Source of the DNA: Mugil cephalus
Lineage: Eukaryota > Chordata > Actinopteri > Mugiliformes > Mugilidae
NCBI RefSeq assembly: GCF_022458985.1
Contig: NC_061783.1
Location: 17,207,913-17,271,912 of the forward strand
Length of the DNA stretch: 64,000 bases
Direction: 5' to 3'
Both the position numbers and the translations under genes were made by a program. Of this stretch, positions 49,615-61,501 are shown piece after piece (positions within the stretch are counted from its first letter, which is position 1; each line of letters starts with the position of its first letter). The notes beneath the pieces were generated by a model. The model saw only the letters and a program-made list of their open reading frames with translations, had not been told where the DNA came from and did not search any database.

Positions 49615-50434
49615 AAACGTGGAGCATACCTGGACTCGTTGTAATGGGCCTTCCCACTCACAGATCTAGTTCCACCTTCGAACAAGGAAGCTGAGCATTG
49701 TTTTCTTGTCAAGCCTTTGATTTAAAAGACTGAGGTGACCGTGATGTCACAAGATAAGGAATGCAAGTGTGTGCACCCTAAGTGAAGCGATTACTCCTAA
49801 CAGTTGAAGGACGCGTTTTAAAAGCACATCTGTGTTGAATCAGGGAGGAAAAGAGTGCTTGTGCAGCATAAATTAAGTCATTTCCAAATTACATCCATTA
49901 GATATTTATGGTGCACACGATGTGTAATGACAGTTTACAAAGCAGCTAAGGTAGAAGAAGAATTTGTCTTACAGGATCTAAAAGCTCCAGAAAATGTATT
50001 CAATTGTCAATTCAATTTATGACTAAAAATGAATCTAATAGCATTAGACATTAACTGACGACAATGTGCAAATAAAGAGGACGAATCCTGTCATTTGCTC
50101 ATCGCCTGGACATTTGAACATTCATCCAAAGAAAGAAAATAAAAGTTTAACTTCAGGTGACAGGGTAACAACAGCAAACTTTAATTTTAAAAGTTGAATT
50201 TAAATGAATGTTTCTGGAAAAACAAAATGGTCCCAGTTTTTGTTGGTGATGGTTAAATACTGTGTAGGTAGTCCAGTCAATATGTCATATGAGAAGGAAG
50301 CCGGTCGACTTGAGGTTGCCACGTAATGGTAAAATGCTTTAAAAAAATAAATAAAAATCCTCACTGTTACTTCCTCTTGTAATGTTACACTCTCTACGGA
50401 TCAAGAAGTCCTCATTAGACATTTGCTTTTGACT

Positions 50435-50440
50435 TTTATT
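50435..50440 (-). terminator. Poly(A) signal of zg16-like copy 2
   Basis: AATAAA on the minus strand about 235 bases after the stop codon at 50674. Confidence 0.6.
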
Positions 50441-50673
50441 GCATTATGTTTCAATCAAACTGGGAATTGCATTACATTAAGTTGAAAAAGTTGTAGTTCA
50501 CTGGCCAGACACTGAAATTACATCAAACAGCACGACTAAAAGCTACTTATTTCTCAACAGAAGCAAACAACAGAAAAAAAAAATTCTCATCATCTTCATC
50601 ATACCTGTGATTAAGTTAGACATATAGGTGTAGAAACTGAACAGCTGATTAACCGCTACCTCTTCTCTCCTCT

Positions 50674-51953
50674 TCAGTGCTCAGTCGTGCTGTTGAGCGT
50701 TGGGTCCAGAATGGCCCAGTGCGCTCCGATGGAGGTGATGCCGCCATGGAACCGGCCGCTGATGAAGCGCAGCTCCGCTTGCTTGTGGGTGGGATAGAGG
50801 TTGAAGGAGTGCCCACTCGGCTGGCCCACGTACATGGAGCGGCCCCTGGTAGTGGTGATCACCAATGACTGCAGGTAGTGAGCGTACTTCCCAGAGATCT
50901 GGATGATGGCTTCGTCGTCAAACAGCTCAAACGTGTGGCTGTTTCCATACTGGTAACCGGCTATGGGAGACCAGATGAAGCCGTAGCGGAACTGGAAGCT
51001 GTTGAATGAAGGTGAAACGGATGAATGTGATGGTAGAGGAAAACGCAGATGGTGGCGTCTAATGATGACACTAAATGGACTAATTCAAGTGGCTCCTTTG
51101 CTTCTTAATAATTGAATTGTTTAGAAGCCACTTGGAGGATTGGTGAAATATCTTCAAGAGAACGAAAGCAAGTCCAGTTGCCTTAAGGTTCACCTTTGGC
51201 TCTTTATTTTGACTGAACAGGCTGGTGAAGAAGGGCCACTCTGTTTTAAGCCTGGGGAGGTGGTGGTTGATCGGAGGATGGAAGCAAACATGCCATACCT
51301 TCATGAAAAACCGATCCCATCCCCTTTAAGACACTGTAACTACTAACACTGGAGGCCTTTTCTTCATGCTGCTGTGAGGCTGTTCAAACAAGCCTGCTCC
51401 CATTGGATCACATACATAAAACTATTATTGTGTTTACTTTAATGTTGACTTTTCCTTGTCTTGCGTGCACTGTCCTTAACCCTTTATGTTGCTGCAACAC
51501 TGGGATAAATGATAAAGGATTATCTTATATGGTCTCATATGCCGATAGAAATGCTTGCTGCAAAATATTCGAACCACCAGTTGATCAACAATGCTGTCTC
51601 TGGTGCAGCAGACATACAGAGAAGCTATGTAAAATTATTAAATCTTTCATGCTCACCCTCTGATGTAGCCGGAGTAGTACTCCCACACTCTCACAGCTGT
51701 GATCCTTCCTTCGCCCGTGATGCTGTAAGAGCTGCCACTTCCCGACCCCACCGGCGGGGAGAACGAGAAGAACTGAGGCAGGACTGCAAGGAGAAAACAC
51801 GCAAAACACCTCATGAGCCGACGTCCACGGAGCACACGCACGAAATTCCACAAAGGAAAATCACTTAGCACAAATTTGACTGTTGGGCCTCGGTCACTTA
51901 CACTCAGCCCCAGCAGAAGAGGCAAGCAGAGTGAGGACCACAAAGAAAAGCAT
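50674..51953 (-). CDS. zg16l: Zymogen granule protein 16-like lectin, copy 2
   Basis: Coding exons are 51902-51953, 51657-51783 and 50674-50998, joining in phase to 167 residues. Exons 1 and 2 are 52 and 127 nt, exactly as in copy 1. The signal peptide is MLFFVVLTLLASSAGAE. The lectin domain carries GSSYSITGEGRITAVRVWEY, FRYGFIWSPIAGYQYG, AIIQISGKYAHYLQSLVITT and AELRFISGRFHGGITSIGAH. The sugar loop has Thr-Ser-Ile-Gly where human ZG16 has Asp-Ala-Ile-Gly, and it differs from copy 1 (Thr-Glu). Differences from copy 1 cluster in YQYGNSHTF versus SQSGDVKEF and in the C-terminal tail. Intron 2 is longer than in copy 1 because it received a LINE tail. This is a secreted lectin by family, and its ligand is unknown. 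A one-base 5' leader before an acceptor again implies a UTR intron. Confidence 0.9.
51360..51535 (+). mobile_element. LINE 3' tail in zg16-like copy 2 intron
   Basis: The segment runs from TTCATGCTGCTGTGAGGCTG to TGGGATAAATGATAAAGGAT followed by TATCTTA, a fish non-LTR 3' end antisense to the host gene. It is absent from the matching intron of copy 1, so it inserted after the duplication or was lost from copy 1. Confidence 0.55.
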
Positions 51954-52033
51954 TCTGTGAAAGAAATACAGAGTTATCTTCTCTGCATGTTTTCTGTGAA
52001 TTATTATTGAAAAAATAAAACAAAGTTTCTCAC

Positions 52034-52135
52034 CTTCCGCGATGGTTGTTTAATCAACAATCTAAAGAATCCTCAAGTGGTAGAGGCAGGCCACATTAAA
52101 GTGTGCGTTGAGTGTCGGCGACGTGTGGACCACAC
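52034..52135 (-). other. Inferred non-coding first exon of zg16-like copy 2
   Basis: The exon ends CATCGCGGAAG before the donor GTGAGA (52032-52033) and follows the TATA box by the usual distance. It joins to the acceptor just before the ATG at 51953. Its upstream limit is estimated. Confidence 0.45.
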
Positions 52136-52161
52136 TGTGCCTACCTATGACAGGTTTGGCT

Positions 52162-52169
52162 TATTTATA
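52162..52169 (-). promoter_or_regulatory. TATA box of zg16-like copy 2
   Basis: TATAAATA on the minus strand within CCAATATAAATAAGCC, about 130 bases before the donor of the inferred non-coding first exon. Both tandem copies therefore keep their own TATA promoter. Confidence 0.55.
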
Positions 52170-52954
52170 TTGGGACAAATCTGAATTCCATATTTGCACA
52201 TGTTTGTAAGACGCATATTTATATCTGCGCAACTGCCAGTTGACGATGCCCCAAACTACAAAGAGGTGGGCGGTACTTTCTGTTGGTATGTCAGGAATTT
52301 TTGCACTCTTAACATGTTAGAAATCTCTTCACCACTAAAATGTCCTAATTTTTTTCCCACCCAAATGCAGAAGACAAGCATTGGGCCTTGCTAAACAGCA
52401 GTGCTAATTCATACTAATATACCTCTCCAAAAGTGTCTGGATGTGCTAACTTGTTCTGTTGCAAACAAGGAAAAAGCATTATCACATCTTGTGTGACGGA
52501 TTCATGTTTGTGCAGTAACTGAAAGCTTAGTCAGCCCTGGGCACCTTGGCACGGCTTCAACTTTAATGACAGTGGCATGATGTTCAACCTGCCATGCCAC
52601 TTCATGCAAACCTTCACATAATTGCCACACAATCACCATCTGACTTACCGGATAAAGTTCCGTGTAATGATTCTTCCTGGAAAAAGTTGGAGGTATTTAT
52701 AAAATAATATGTTTAGCAAGCTACATGTGAAAATAATACTAAAAGTCACACTGTGTTGCCTTTATACTTTCCATAAACAAACAATTGTTTTATTAGGGTT
52801 AAATTAGCCTCTTACAGTGTTACTAAGCATTTACCATAATTAACTAAAGCTAAGCACCCTCAGTGCCAATGTTTTCTGTACTAATGCCAATGACCTTTTT
52901 TGCAAAATTTTGCAAACATGCACATTTTATATAAAATCTGAAAAAAATCTGTAT

Positions 52955-53137
52955 GGTACAGATACTATAAAAACAATGTGTACCGTACTGCTTATATATA
53001 CTATATATACCACACTATTTATGCTACATGCACTTACTGCTTATTGTTTTTCTGGTTAGATGCTAAACTGCATCTAGTTGCTCTGTACGTGTACATGTGT
53101 AATGACAAAATTGAATCTACTCTAATCTAATTAATTT
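52955..53137 (+). mobile_element. L2-like LINE 3' end
   Basis: The segment reads GCACTTACTGCTTATTG, GTTAGATGCTAAACTGCATC, TTGCTCTGTACGTGTACATG and finishes TTGAATCTACTCTAATCTAA. This matches a common fish L2-type 3' UTR as I remember it. It is 5'-truncated and non-coding. Confidence 0.65.
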
Positions 53138-53139
53138 GG

Positions 53140-56100
53140 CCATGGAATTTTAAGATTCCATGTGTAAAACCCTTGTGACAGAAGATTAAATTATTAAGAT
53201 TAAATTAAACGTGACATTCATCTTTTGTTTTGTTTTTTCAAAATAAAAACTTTATGCTTGATGCACTTGAAGAAGTGGATCAAATACATGTGGTCAGCAT
53301 GTTTTGTTTTAGTAGCTCATACAGCAAGGATTTTAGTTATGCTGGTAGTAAAAGTGTACAGAGTGCTCCAGTGTTTAAGATACTTTAAATGTCTATCAGA
53401 CAGTAGCCCTGATAAATTAATAAACGTTAGCTAACATAAAATCATTCTGGGCTCTAAGCTGTCTTTGTCTTCCAAGCATCTTCAATATCCATTTCTTGAG
53501 GTATTTATGTTGTGTAGAATCTGAAGTTGTGTGTGATCCAGGTTGTTTGCTTCTAAGACTGTTGCATGGTTTGTCCCCGACAGAAGATTTAAAGAATAAA
53601 GTAAGCCGTAGCATGCACACAAGTATTTAAATCATGTTTCCTTGATCTGATTATGATATGGTCTTGTGCCTTTAATATTTTAAACAACAAAAATATTATT
53701 TGTGCATCTGCATTGTTCTGTGCAGGCTGATTTATGTTTACATTTCACTTTGTGTTACTTTATGTTAACACCTGTCATTACAATGACACCAAATTGTGAA
53801 AGGTGTAATGGAAAAAAAATTGTCAACAGACAGGTCAGCCAGTTCTTCAGCTGAAATCAAAACATGTTGCTGTCATCTGAAAAATCTGTGAGAGGGACAC
53901 GGAAAGCCGCACCCTTTGTTCTCTTATTATCATACAAGTGTCTGCAAATAGAAAAATGAAAGAAACATGCACATAGATGAAAGTCAGCCTGTCCACACTG
54001 ATACTTTCTTCTGTTGTGTCAGCTGCTTCTGTCATTTAATGTGTTTTAGACCAACTTTTGGACTTGTTAAAGTATGTTTTCTCAATTTAAAAAGGGCATA
54101 GTTATGTTTATTATTTTTCTCTTTTCATTGTTTGCAGTAGGTGTGAGTCGGCTGCCAACTAAAAGTCAGAAATGCAGTAAATTTTCTTGTTTGTCTTGTT
54201 TGTTGTAGCACAAAGTTCAGTTTGGCAGAAGGGTTCAGGATAAACCATTGGTTTATTCGGAAGCAAGGGGCGGGAACTGCACAGGTCTTGCTAGCTTGGC
54301 TACTTAGGTCTTTAGCTTGGCAATGTTGTTTACATATGGTTTGAATAGTACAGGGGAATTTGTGTAATATGTAACTGACGATACCTGTGTTGGTGCATGT
54401 GGGGGACACAACCTCACGGAGCTTTTCATCTGTCTGTGCTGAAGCTATGGTATAGCGTGTGTGGTGACTTTGTATATTGATTGCTGTGTATTGGGTGTGC
54501 GTTGTTCACACCATGAGCCATATTGTGTGTTTTTTGCTGTCACGTAATAGTTTTGACCTGATTTGATATAGTGGGATCTTGAACACTGCTGTTTGGTGGC
54601 GCTATTGATGTATCATCAGATTGGTATTGTTTGCGGGATGGCATTATTCAGCTGTAATTTTGTCATCACCTGTTGGTTGTCAGGTGCTGTGTTCCCCTCT
54701 CTCATTTGCAACTGTGAATGATATTTCTGGATTGCATTATAAGATTTTCCTGCATGGCACCACCAGAATTTCAAAATCTGAATTGCCACTGGTCATCAGA
54801 TGCATTTATTGGATAGATTTGTAATAGTGCCATGGTTCATTCTCACCTCATCAGCTTGTAGAGCTTCACCGACATCCACACCTTCGGCGTTGGCAACAAA
54901 CACAATGAAACCAAGGACACTGACATAACTAAAGATGAACACTTCATCCCAATGTCTGGGTTCACTTATCAGTATCTTTAATTTCAAGTCTGGTTATATC
55001 TCTTCTTGAAATAACAGAATGGATTAAGGTCATGTAAAATAAACCTGGTCCATAAATTTCGATTTTCCTTGTAAGGAAATATGCCAGAGTACTAGCCAGG
55101 TTGCTGGTGTTGAGGTTACCGCAATTGTTCACTGCTAGCAATGTATTTTGTGTTGACCAGCAATGAAACTTTCATTAGTGTTAAAAGGAAGGATTACAGT
55201 CTGAAAAGGACAGCGATCAATGTTGACGAGTAACGCAGATTCTACTTTTACTTATTGGACGAGTAAAGACAGAGGAGAAGCTACTGAAGACTGTCGGCAT
55301 TCATCACATGCGCACATTAAAAATGGGTTTGGGTTCCCAAAGACAAAAGTTGCGCAGTCACTCTGACTTCAAACCTCCACATGATGACATTTGCAAATCA
55401 CGCACAGATGCTGAATGGAGGAAACTATTAAATGATTTACCTTCATTGTGTTAAAAAGCATTGGATGCCACTCAAGCATTTAATTGTAGTGTAATAACCA
55501 GAGTCACACACAATAGATCACAACAGCCTGTTCTAAAGGATATGAAATGCATGTTCACAAACAAGTCTATATTTCATTGTGATGGCAAAAGTCCTCATAA
55601 AGAGCTTGTGAATGAGGATGATATTTAGTGCGGAAACTAGCGGATCAAATATGCAAGAGATTTACAGACCTTTACAGACAGTTTTAGGCCATTATTCAGC
55701 TGTTCGGTCTACAGAAGTACTGGTTCACCATGCCACAGCATAATTTTGGCCCCTGTAAACAGCTGGTGAATGGAGCATTGTACCAAGCAGCCAATTGATG
55801 GAGACCAAAAGCTGTGCTAAAAGAGAGTGAAATAAAGGTATGTTTATCATGTGGCCAGAGACATCATTCCAAATCAGTGACTGGATGTGTAACATTTATC
55901 TATATTTGCATGTCAGTTTAATGTTCACATCTTGTTTTAACTCCCCCACAAGGCCCAAAATGTATCTTTTGCCAGACTCTGGTGCAGAATTTAAGGAATT
56001 CAAGTTTACTTTTGAAATTCTGAATGTCTTCCCTACACCATTTTTTTAATGTTTTTGTGTGAAATTTTGCCCTGATTAGAATATAGAAACTTGATTTAAG

Positions 56101-56200
56101 GTTGACAATGTAGTTTGTCACATTCACCTTTGACCCCTGACCATCATATCTTAATCAGTTGATCATTGAGTCCAACTGGATTTTAAAGAAATTCTCTCAA
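53140..56200. other. Intergenic DNA, nothing recognised
   Basis: Between zg16-like copy 2 and abra I see no exon, RNA gene or clear repeat. Reading frames are short, AT-rich and without domains. Confidence 0.45.
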
Positions 56201-56215
56201 GATGATCCTGAGATT

Positions 56216-56221
56216 TTTATT
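56216..56221 (-). terminator. abra: Possible abra poly(A) signal
   Basis: AATAAA on the minus strand about 675 bases after the abra stop. It is plausible, but closer non-canonical signals are not excluded. Confidence 0.35.
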
Positions 56222-56894
56222 GCTTTTGCAATAGTGCGCACATTCATACAACCCAAAGAAAGAACGCCGTTGGCTATATCTGGTATCGCTGCAGAGGCCT
56301 TAAGATATCATCCTAAAACACAGAAACAGCATATTACTAGGTTTGCGATTGTGAACTTGGATTTAGCTCAGTATAGTTGTTTAAGTTGTTTATACTATAC
56401 AAATCTATGTCCATTATATCCATTTCAACAAAGCTGCTGGTTGTTTGGTACATTAACACAAACTCAAGTGTTGCATTAAGCCATAAAGAAAGTGCAAAAG
56501 AGACCCATATCAAAATGTGTAAGCTACTCTGAGTGGAACTCAAGTAGTCCTACTTAACAGCTAGGGCTTTTACATCTCTGGAGCGTTGGTATAAAAGTCT
56601 TTGTAGATTTCTCATAACATTGTGCATGACAACTGCAACTCAGATATCTGTAAGAGACGGGAAGAATCCTCAACACAAATAGCAGCTAATGCATGTTTGA
56701 ATAATCCAATGTCTCCGATGTCTCTGTATTCCTTTGATATTATTCTTTAAGAGTCCACTGAATCATCCCAGGTCAAACTGTATTTTCCATCCCCCTCTTA
56801 GTTTTGTCTGACAATAAGCTCGGTTAGTGTTCCAGTCAGCCAGCTGAGAAGCTGTAAGAGGATTTCAAGAACAGCTTTGACCCAGGGGTTAACA

Positions 56895-57378
56895 TCACAC
56901 CAGCAGGGTAATGATTACTCCATCATCCTGGCCTTGCCACAGCATCTCCCCTTCGAACGCCACCTTCCCGTGTTTCCTGGCTCTCATCAGGATCCCCACC
57001 ACCTTATCGGAGATCCTGACGTATCTGTCGAACAGCTCTCCGAATGTGACGCGGGTCTTTCCGTCGGGGTCGGGATCAGCCATGGTCCTAATCACGTAAC
57101 ACATGTCGTCTATCTCGCGGTGGATGTGCTGCTCAGCTCGTTTGGCCCTCTCGGCTGTCTTCGTACCTTCCTTTGGGCGCCCGTAACCCTCCTGGCCCTT
57201 TTGGAGACGGAGGGACATGGAGTAGTCATAGTCAAAGTATTCACTGAAGGGGTTTAGTTTCTGGTTGACTGTGTGATCCGAGGCCCAGGTCTGCCAGCGG
57301 CTCTTGAGGTTTCCCACAGCGCTGTATTTCTTGGACAAGGCGTTGATCTTGTTGGCATCCTCAGCTTCCTTTTTGTAC
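56895..57378 (-). CDS. abra: abra exon 2: C-terminal costars/actin-binding part
   Basis: This is the last coding exon of actin-binding Rho-activating protein (ABRA, also STARS). It begins after GCATCACAG (AG at 57379-57380) and ends TGA at 56895-56897. It carries the conserved blocks YSAVGNLKSRWQTWASDH, KLNPFSEYFDYDYSMSLRL, GYGRPKEGTKTAERAKRAEQ, VTFGELFDRYVRISDKVVGI and FEGEMLWQGQDDGVIITL. These form the costars (winged-helix-like) domain and the actin-binding C-terminus. ABRA is a sarcomeric protein of striated muscle. It stabilises actin and promotes nuclear entry of MRTF, and so SRF-driven transcription. The split codon GT|G joins to exon 1. The assembled protein is 412 residues, against about 381 in human. 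Confidence 0.97.
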
Positions 57379-58029
57379 CTGTGATGCATGTCAGAGGGCA
57401 TTGAGAATAAATAAGTCAGAATCGGCATATTGCTAGGCTGCATAAATTTGATGTAGAGAAGAAAGTTTTCCTTTCCCCCCCAAACATTCAAGTCCTTCGT
57501 TCTGCTCTGTTCTCTGCTCTGAGTTGTGCCTGGTACAGTGTAACGAATCCTTTGCTGCACATCTTTAGGAAATGAAACCCAATCTGTCTTTTAGAGCTTA
57601 CAGCAGAGCTGCTGGCTCTTTGGTACATTAACACAAACTGATCTGTATCGGTTTTCATTTGACAAGATAAAAGGGGAGCTGCAAAAACTCAATAGTGAGA
57701 TCTTGTTCTACTTGTAGACAAAATGCAGAGGAAAGGCTTTGGTGGAGATCAAATACAGTTGCCCTTTCTTGTTTATGGATCCTGTCAGACGTGAATTTGG
57801 CACAGAAATCAGGGACTAAGAAACACAAGTCATTAGGTTTGACGGCTTCCAGGCCTGAAGACCTATTTGTTGGTGTTTGGGGAGTGGTTCATTAGATATG
57901 ATGGGTTACACCTGGGTTGATGTGATTGCTAAGCAGGTCCCTGAGCCATCTGCCCTCCTACTTTGGTCTGACTTGGTTGAGTTGAGCTTTGGTTTATCCT
58001 CTCACACTGCAGACATGACTGATTTACTG

Positions 58030-59270
58030 ACTGCACTATGTCATGGGATGGAAGGCACAGATGTATTTAGGTCAGCACATACACACCTTCCACATACGGT
58101 AAGTTTGCGTTTTTTCCTGTTCTTTACACCTTCAGGGCCTAATCAGACTGTCAAGTCAAAATGTCTAAATTTAGAAAATCTCTTGTCTAGGAGGGAACAT
58201 TTCTCCATTTTCTTCACAATATCTGAACACTCTGGCACCTGATGGTCTCAATGTTGACTATGATTTGAAATGTTTTACATAACATTTTGCTCTAGATGAA
58301 TAGTGTCAGCTGTAGTGATAGAGACCGCCAACCCCAGAGACAGCTTATTTTTGCTAGGGATGCCTTTTTATAGGCTGATGTGCAGTTAATCTGTTTCTTT
58401 CTTGTAAATATTGTGTGTGTTTTGGAAGAATCTGCACTTTCTGTGTTAATGGATGTTGTGCAATATGTATCTTCTCCCTTTTCTCTGAAATGGGTGTTTT
58501 GATGGAACTGTACTTGCATGCATTGTGAGTTTTGAGGTCAGCTGACTTGTTTACTTCTCTGCTGTCAGTCGTGCAGGTGATTAGTGTCAAACGTGCACCA
58601 GATGTGCACACCAGGTGAGCAGACCTCACACAGAAGGCTTTATCAGCCACTCCTTTTGGGGTCTTGTGTTGGTTAAGAGTTAACAAAGGCATTGTCTGAT
58701 TTTTTTTTTTTTTTTGATTTTTATTTAGATTTTTTTTTAGCTTTATATTCCATCAGCAGCACCTCAACAAGATAATCTGCAGTGTGCATCCATTTTCTTC
58801 TGCTTATTAAGTCAAAATGTCTACCAGGAAAAAGGTGAACGATTGGTCATTATCTTTGCATCATCATCATTTTGAGATTCAAAAGGAAGTTATTATAACT
58901 TTAGTTTGGGAACTAGCTTACACCACATATCATTTTATTTCCCGTGCTTAACTATGTAAGAATGCCCTCTCTCAGTTCTCAACCACAACCCTGTCCATCG
59001 CTTTGAGATGTGTCTTGATCCCTGGGTTCCTTCCCTCATCCCCTTTCATCCCATCTCCTTGACCCCTCTTCATCCCATATCAATCTCCAATCAATTTCTC
59101 TCACGGCCTGTCTGCCAATAAACTTGGAAAATGAGAGGAAAAAACAGAGTCAAGAGGGCTCTTTTCATTTCCCATCTTTGAGCTCATCTGTACTTTCCAA
59201 ATAAGGAGATATTTCTACTACAGCTTGATCATCTAGAAATAGCACCTCATCTGGTTTCCAGTACTCAGTG
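58030..59270. repeat. Intronic tandem duplication, unit 1
   Basis: This unit of abra intron 1 is matched in order by unit 2 (59437-60405). Shared anchors are 'GGCACAGATGTATTTAGGTC', 'CATACGGTAAGTTT', 'CAGGGCCTAATCAGAC', 'GTCAAGTCAAAATGTC', 'GAAGTTATTATAACTTTAG', 'GGAAAATGAGAGGAAAAAAC', 'AAGAGGGCTCTTTTCATTT' and 'CACCTCATCTGGTTTCCA'. About 600 extra bases lie between the 'AAAATGTC' and 'TTATTATAACTT' anchors here. Confidence 0.7.
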
Positions 59271-59436
59271 ACATGTACAGACTACCTGCAACTTTTTTGG
59301 TCCTGACACAGGCAACGTGAGATGATGTCACAATTGGCCTTCGTTGCTAAAAATACTTTGATGTCATTTTTGTTCACTGTTGCCTGTAAATTAATTACAC
59401 ATGTTTACTCCATGTAGACCTTTGTGATGATGACAG

Positions 59437-60405
59437 TTAGACTTGTCACGGGACAGAAAGCACAGGTGTATTTGTGTCGGCTACATTCCAACATATGTGA
59501 CACACATACGGTAAGTTTACATGCGTCCTTTCCTGTAAACCCTCAGGGCCTAACGAGACCCACAAGTCAAAATGTCAGTCATTCATGTGTTACCTTTGCA
59601 TTGTCATTTTGAGCTGTCACACTACTCTGTCTTCTAAAATCTCTAAAACAATAATGTCTTGTGTGTCTATTGTGTGTCCAGTGCTTTTCAGACGATTTAA
59701 AAGGAGGTTATTATAACTTAAGTTCGGGGATTAGACCATATCATTCTATTTCCTACGCTGCAAAAACAGCATTACTAGAAAGAAGCAAAATATTCTTATA
59801 TTCAATCAAATCATCATGTATTAAAAAAAATTCCAAGGGTTAAGCTTTTTTTCTTCTTAAAATAAATACATTTCTTTGACACAAGGGTTTTGTTGCTTTT
59901 TTGAAATTCCTTTTTTTTTTGCAGTGTCCTAACCCCCTATACCTCATTGTTCATCTCAGTTTTCAACCCCCACCCTCCCCATCCTTCTCTTTTCTTGTCA
60001 AGAACCAAGAGACAAGGATCTGAAAACAATCCCCAGGTTCTTTCTCTCAACCCTTTGTATCCCATCCCCTCGACTCCTTTTCATCCCTTTTGAACCCTCC
60101 ATCCATTTCCCTCACGACCTTCCTACCAAAAAACATGAAAAATGAGAAGAGAAACAGAGCTTTATTTAGAAATAGAGCTTTATTTATGTGTTTCAGTAAA
60201 CAAAATAAAAAACTCAAGAAGGCTCTTCTCATTTTCCATCTTCATCTAATCCGAATTTCCCAAATACAGAAATATTTCCACAAAAACATAATCATTTAAA
60301 ATGAATAAACTGTAAACCTACTGTAAACCTACTTATCTGGTTTGTTGCTCTTCTTACCCTCCTAGCCTCTGAGAAAACAGAACCTCATCTGGTTTCCAAA
60401 TAGAG
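59437..60405. repeat. Intronic tandem duplication, unit 2
   Basis: The second copy has the same order and orientation of anchors: 'GCACAGGTGTATTTGTGTC', 'CATACGGTAAGTTT', 'CAGGGCCTAACGAGAC', 'CACAAGTCAAAATGTC', 'GAGGTTATTATAACTTAAG', 'AAAAATGAGAAGAGAAACAG', 'AAGAAGGCTCTTCTCATTT' and 'AACCTCATCTGGTTTCCA'. The copies are clearly diverged. No open frame is shared, so the duplicated DNA is non-coding. Confidence 0.7.
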
Positions 60406-60768
60406 ACTACTGCCACCTGCTAGTATTAAGAGTTTTTTTCTAAGCAGGCACAGAACTATGGTCCAGCTTTGGTTGTCGGTTTAGTTCAGATGATCCACAT
60501 GGATTGAGAGCACATGTGAAGATAAGTGAGATTCATTAGCACTCTCAAAGTAAATGGTAGACAGTTGTTTATCAAAGTGACACATGCTGTAAACCACTAA
60601 CTGCAATTTATCTGTTGCTATATTTACAAACCATGGCTCTCAGAGTTTTAAGCTGTTTCTCTACAAATATGCCGCAACTGAAGTTGTAGTTTGAAAAGGA
60701 AAATTCTGCAAGATACCCTCTGAAAGATCTATTAACTTCCGTGTTTTGTAAGCTGTCATAGAGCAGAC

Positions 60769-61160
60769 CATAGGTCTTCAACCGGGGGTCCAAGACCCCT
60801 AGGAGGTCGGTGAGAGTACTGCAGGGTGGTCGCAAAGTCTGTGGGGGATTAGACATTGTTCGTATATCTTTTTTAAATTTCCCCCCAAAAGTTAAATTTG
60901 TTTAACGTTAACATATTTGAGTGAACGGATAATTCAAGGTTATCTTTCAGTCAGCACTTCACTCATTCAGCGATACAGGAGCTGTCTCAACAGCGCACGC
61001 GTTTCACTCAGAGCGCCACACTAGACCTGTCAATCTAAGCCTCTTATACACAAAAGGCCCCGCCCCTATCACTGCTGATCCAATCACAAGGCCCCATATT
61101 ACCCACTGACTCTGGCAATTGACTTAATCTTCCCACCAGTTTGGGATCCTTGACCTGAGC
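60769..61160 (+). mobile_element. Family B repeat in abra intron 1
   Basis: It opens CATAGGTCTTCAACCGGGGG and closes GTTTGGGATCCTTGACCTGA, with the interior shared with 13651-14175 ('GGATTAGACATTGTTC', 'AATTTCCCCCCAAAAG', 'TATCTTTCAGTCAGCACTTC', 'AACAGCGCAC'). It is shorter than the 13651 copy because part of the right half is deleted. No protein is encoded. Confidence 0.7.
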
Positions 61161-61501
61161 TTATTAGTAGACCGTAATAAACACTTGCTGGGAAAAAAAA
61201 AAACAAAACTTCTTGGAATAACCTCCCATCTACATGTGTGACACCTCAGTGCACAACTTGGTGCAGTTGCATTCTGTGACAACTCTCTAAAGTCCTCTGC
61301 CCGCACTGTCAAATCAAAGCAGCTTCCTTATCACATCGAACAACAGAACAAACCAAGTTTATAATTAGACTGTCATATTTCATTACCATTGATTCTGAGT
61401 TAAGAATTTGTTTAATGGATGGAATGTGTCACTTAAATTTCCATCAGATACTTAACTTTCTTAATCGTGAATGGAAAATGAAGCACAGGGACGTTACTCA
61501 C

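Noticed and set aside
53225..53434. 69-codon plus-strand frame between the lectins and abra
   Set aside because: AT-rich, no family resemblance and no promoter or splice support.
56877..57257. 126-codon plus-strand frame opposite abra exon 2
   Set aside because: Antisense shadow of a conserved coding exon.
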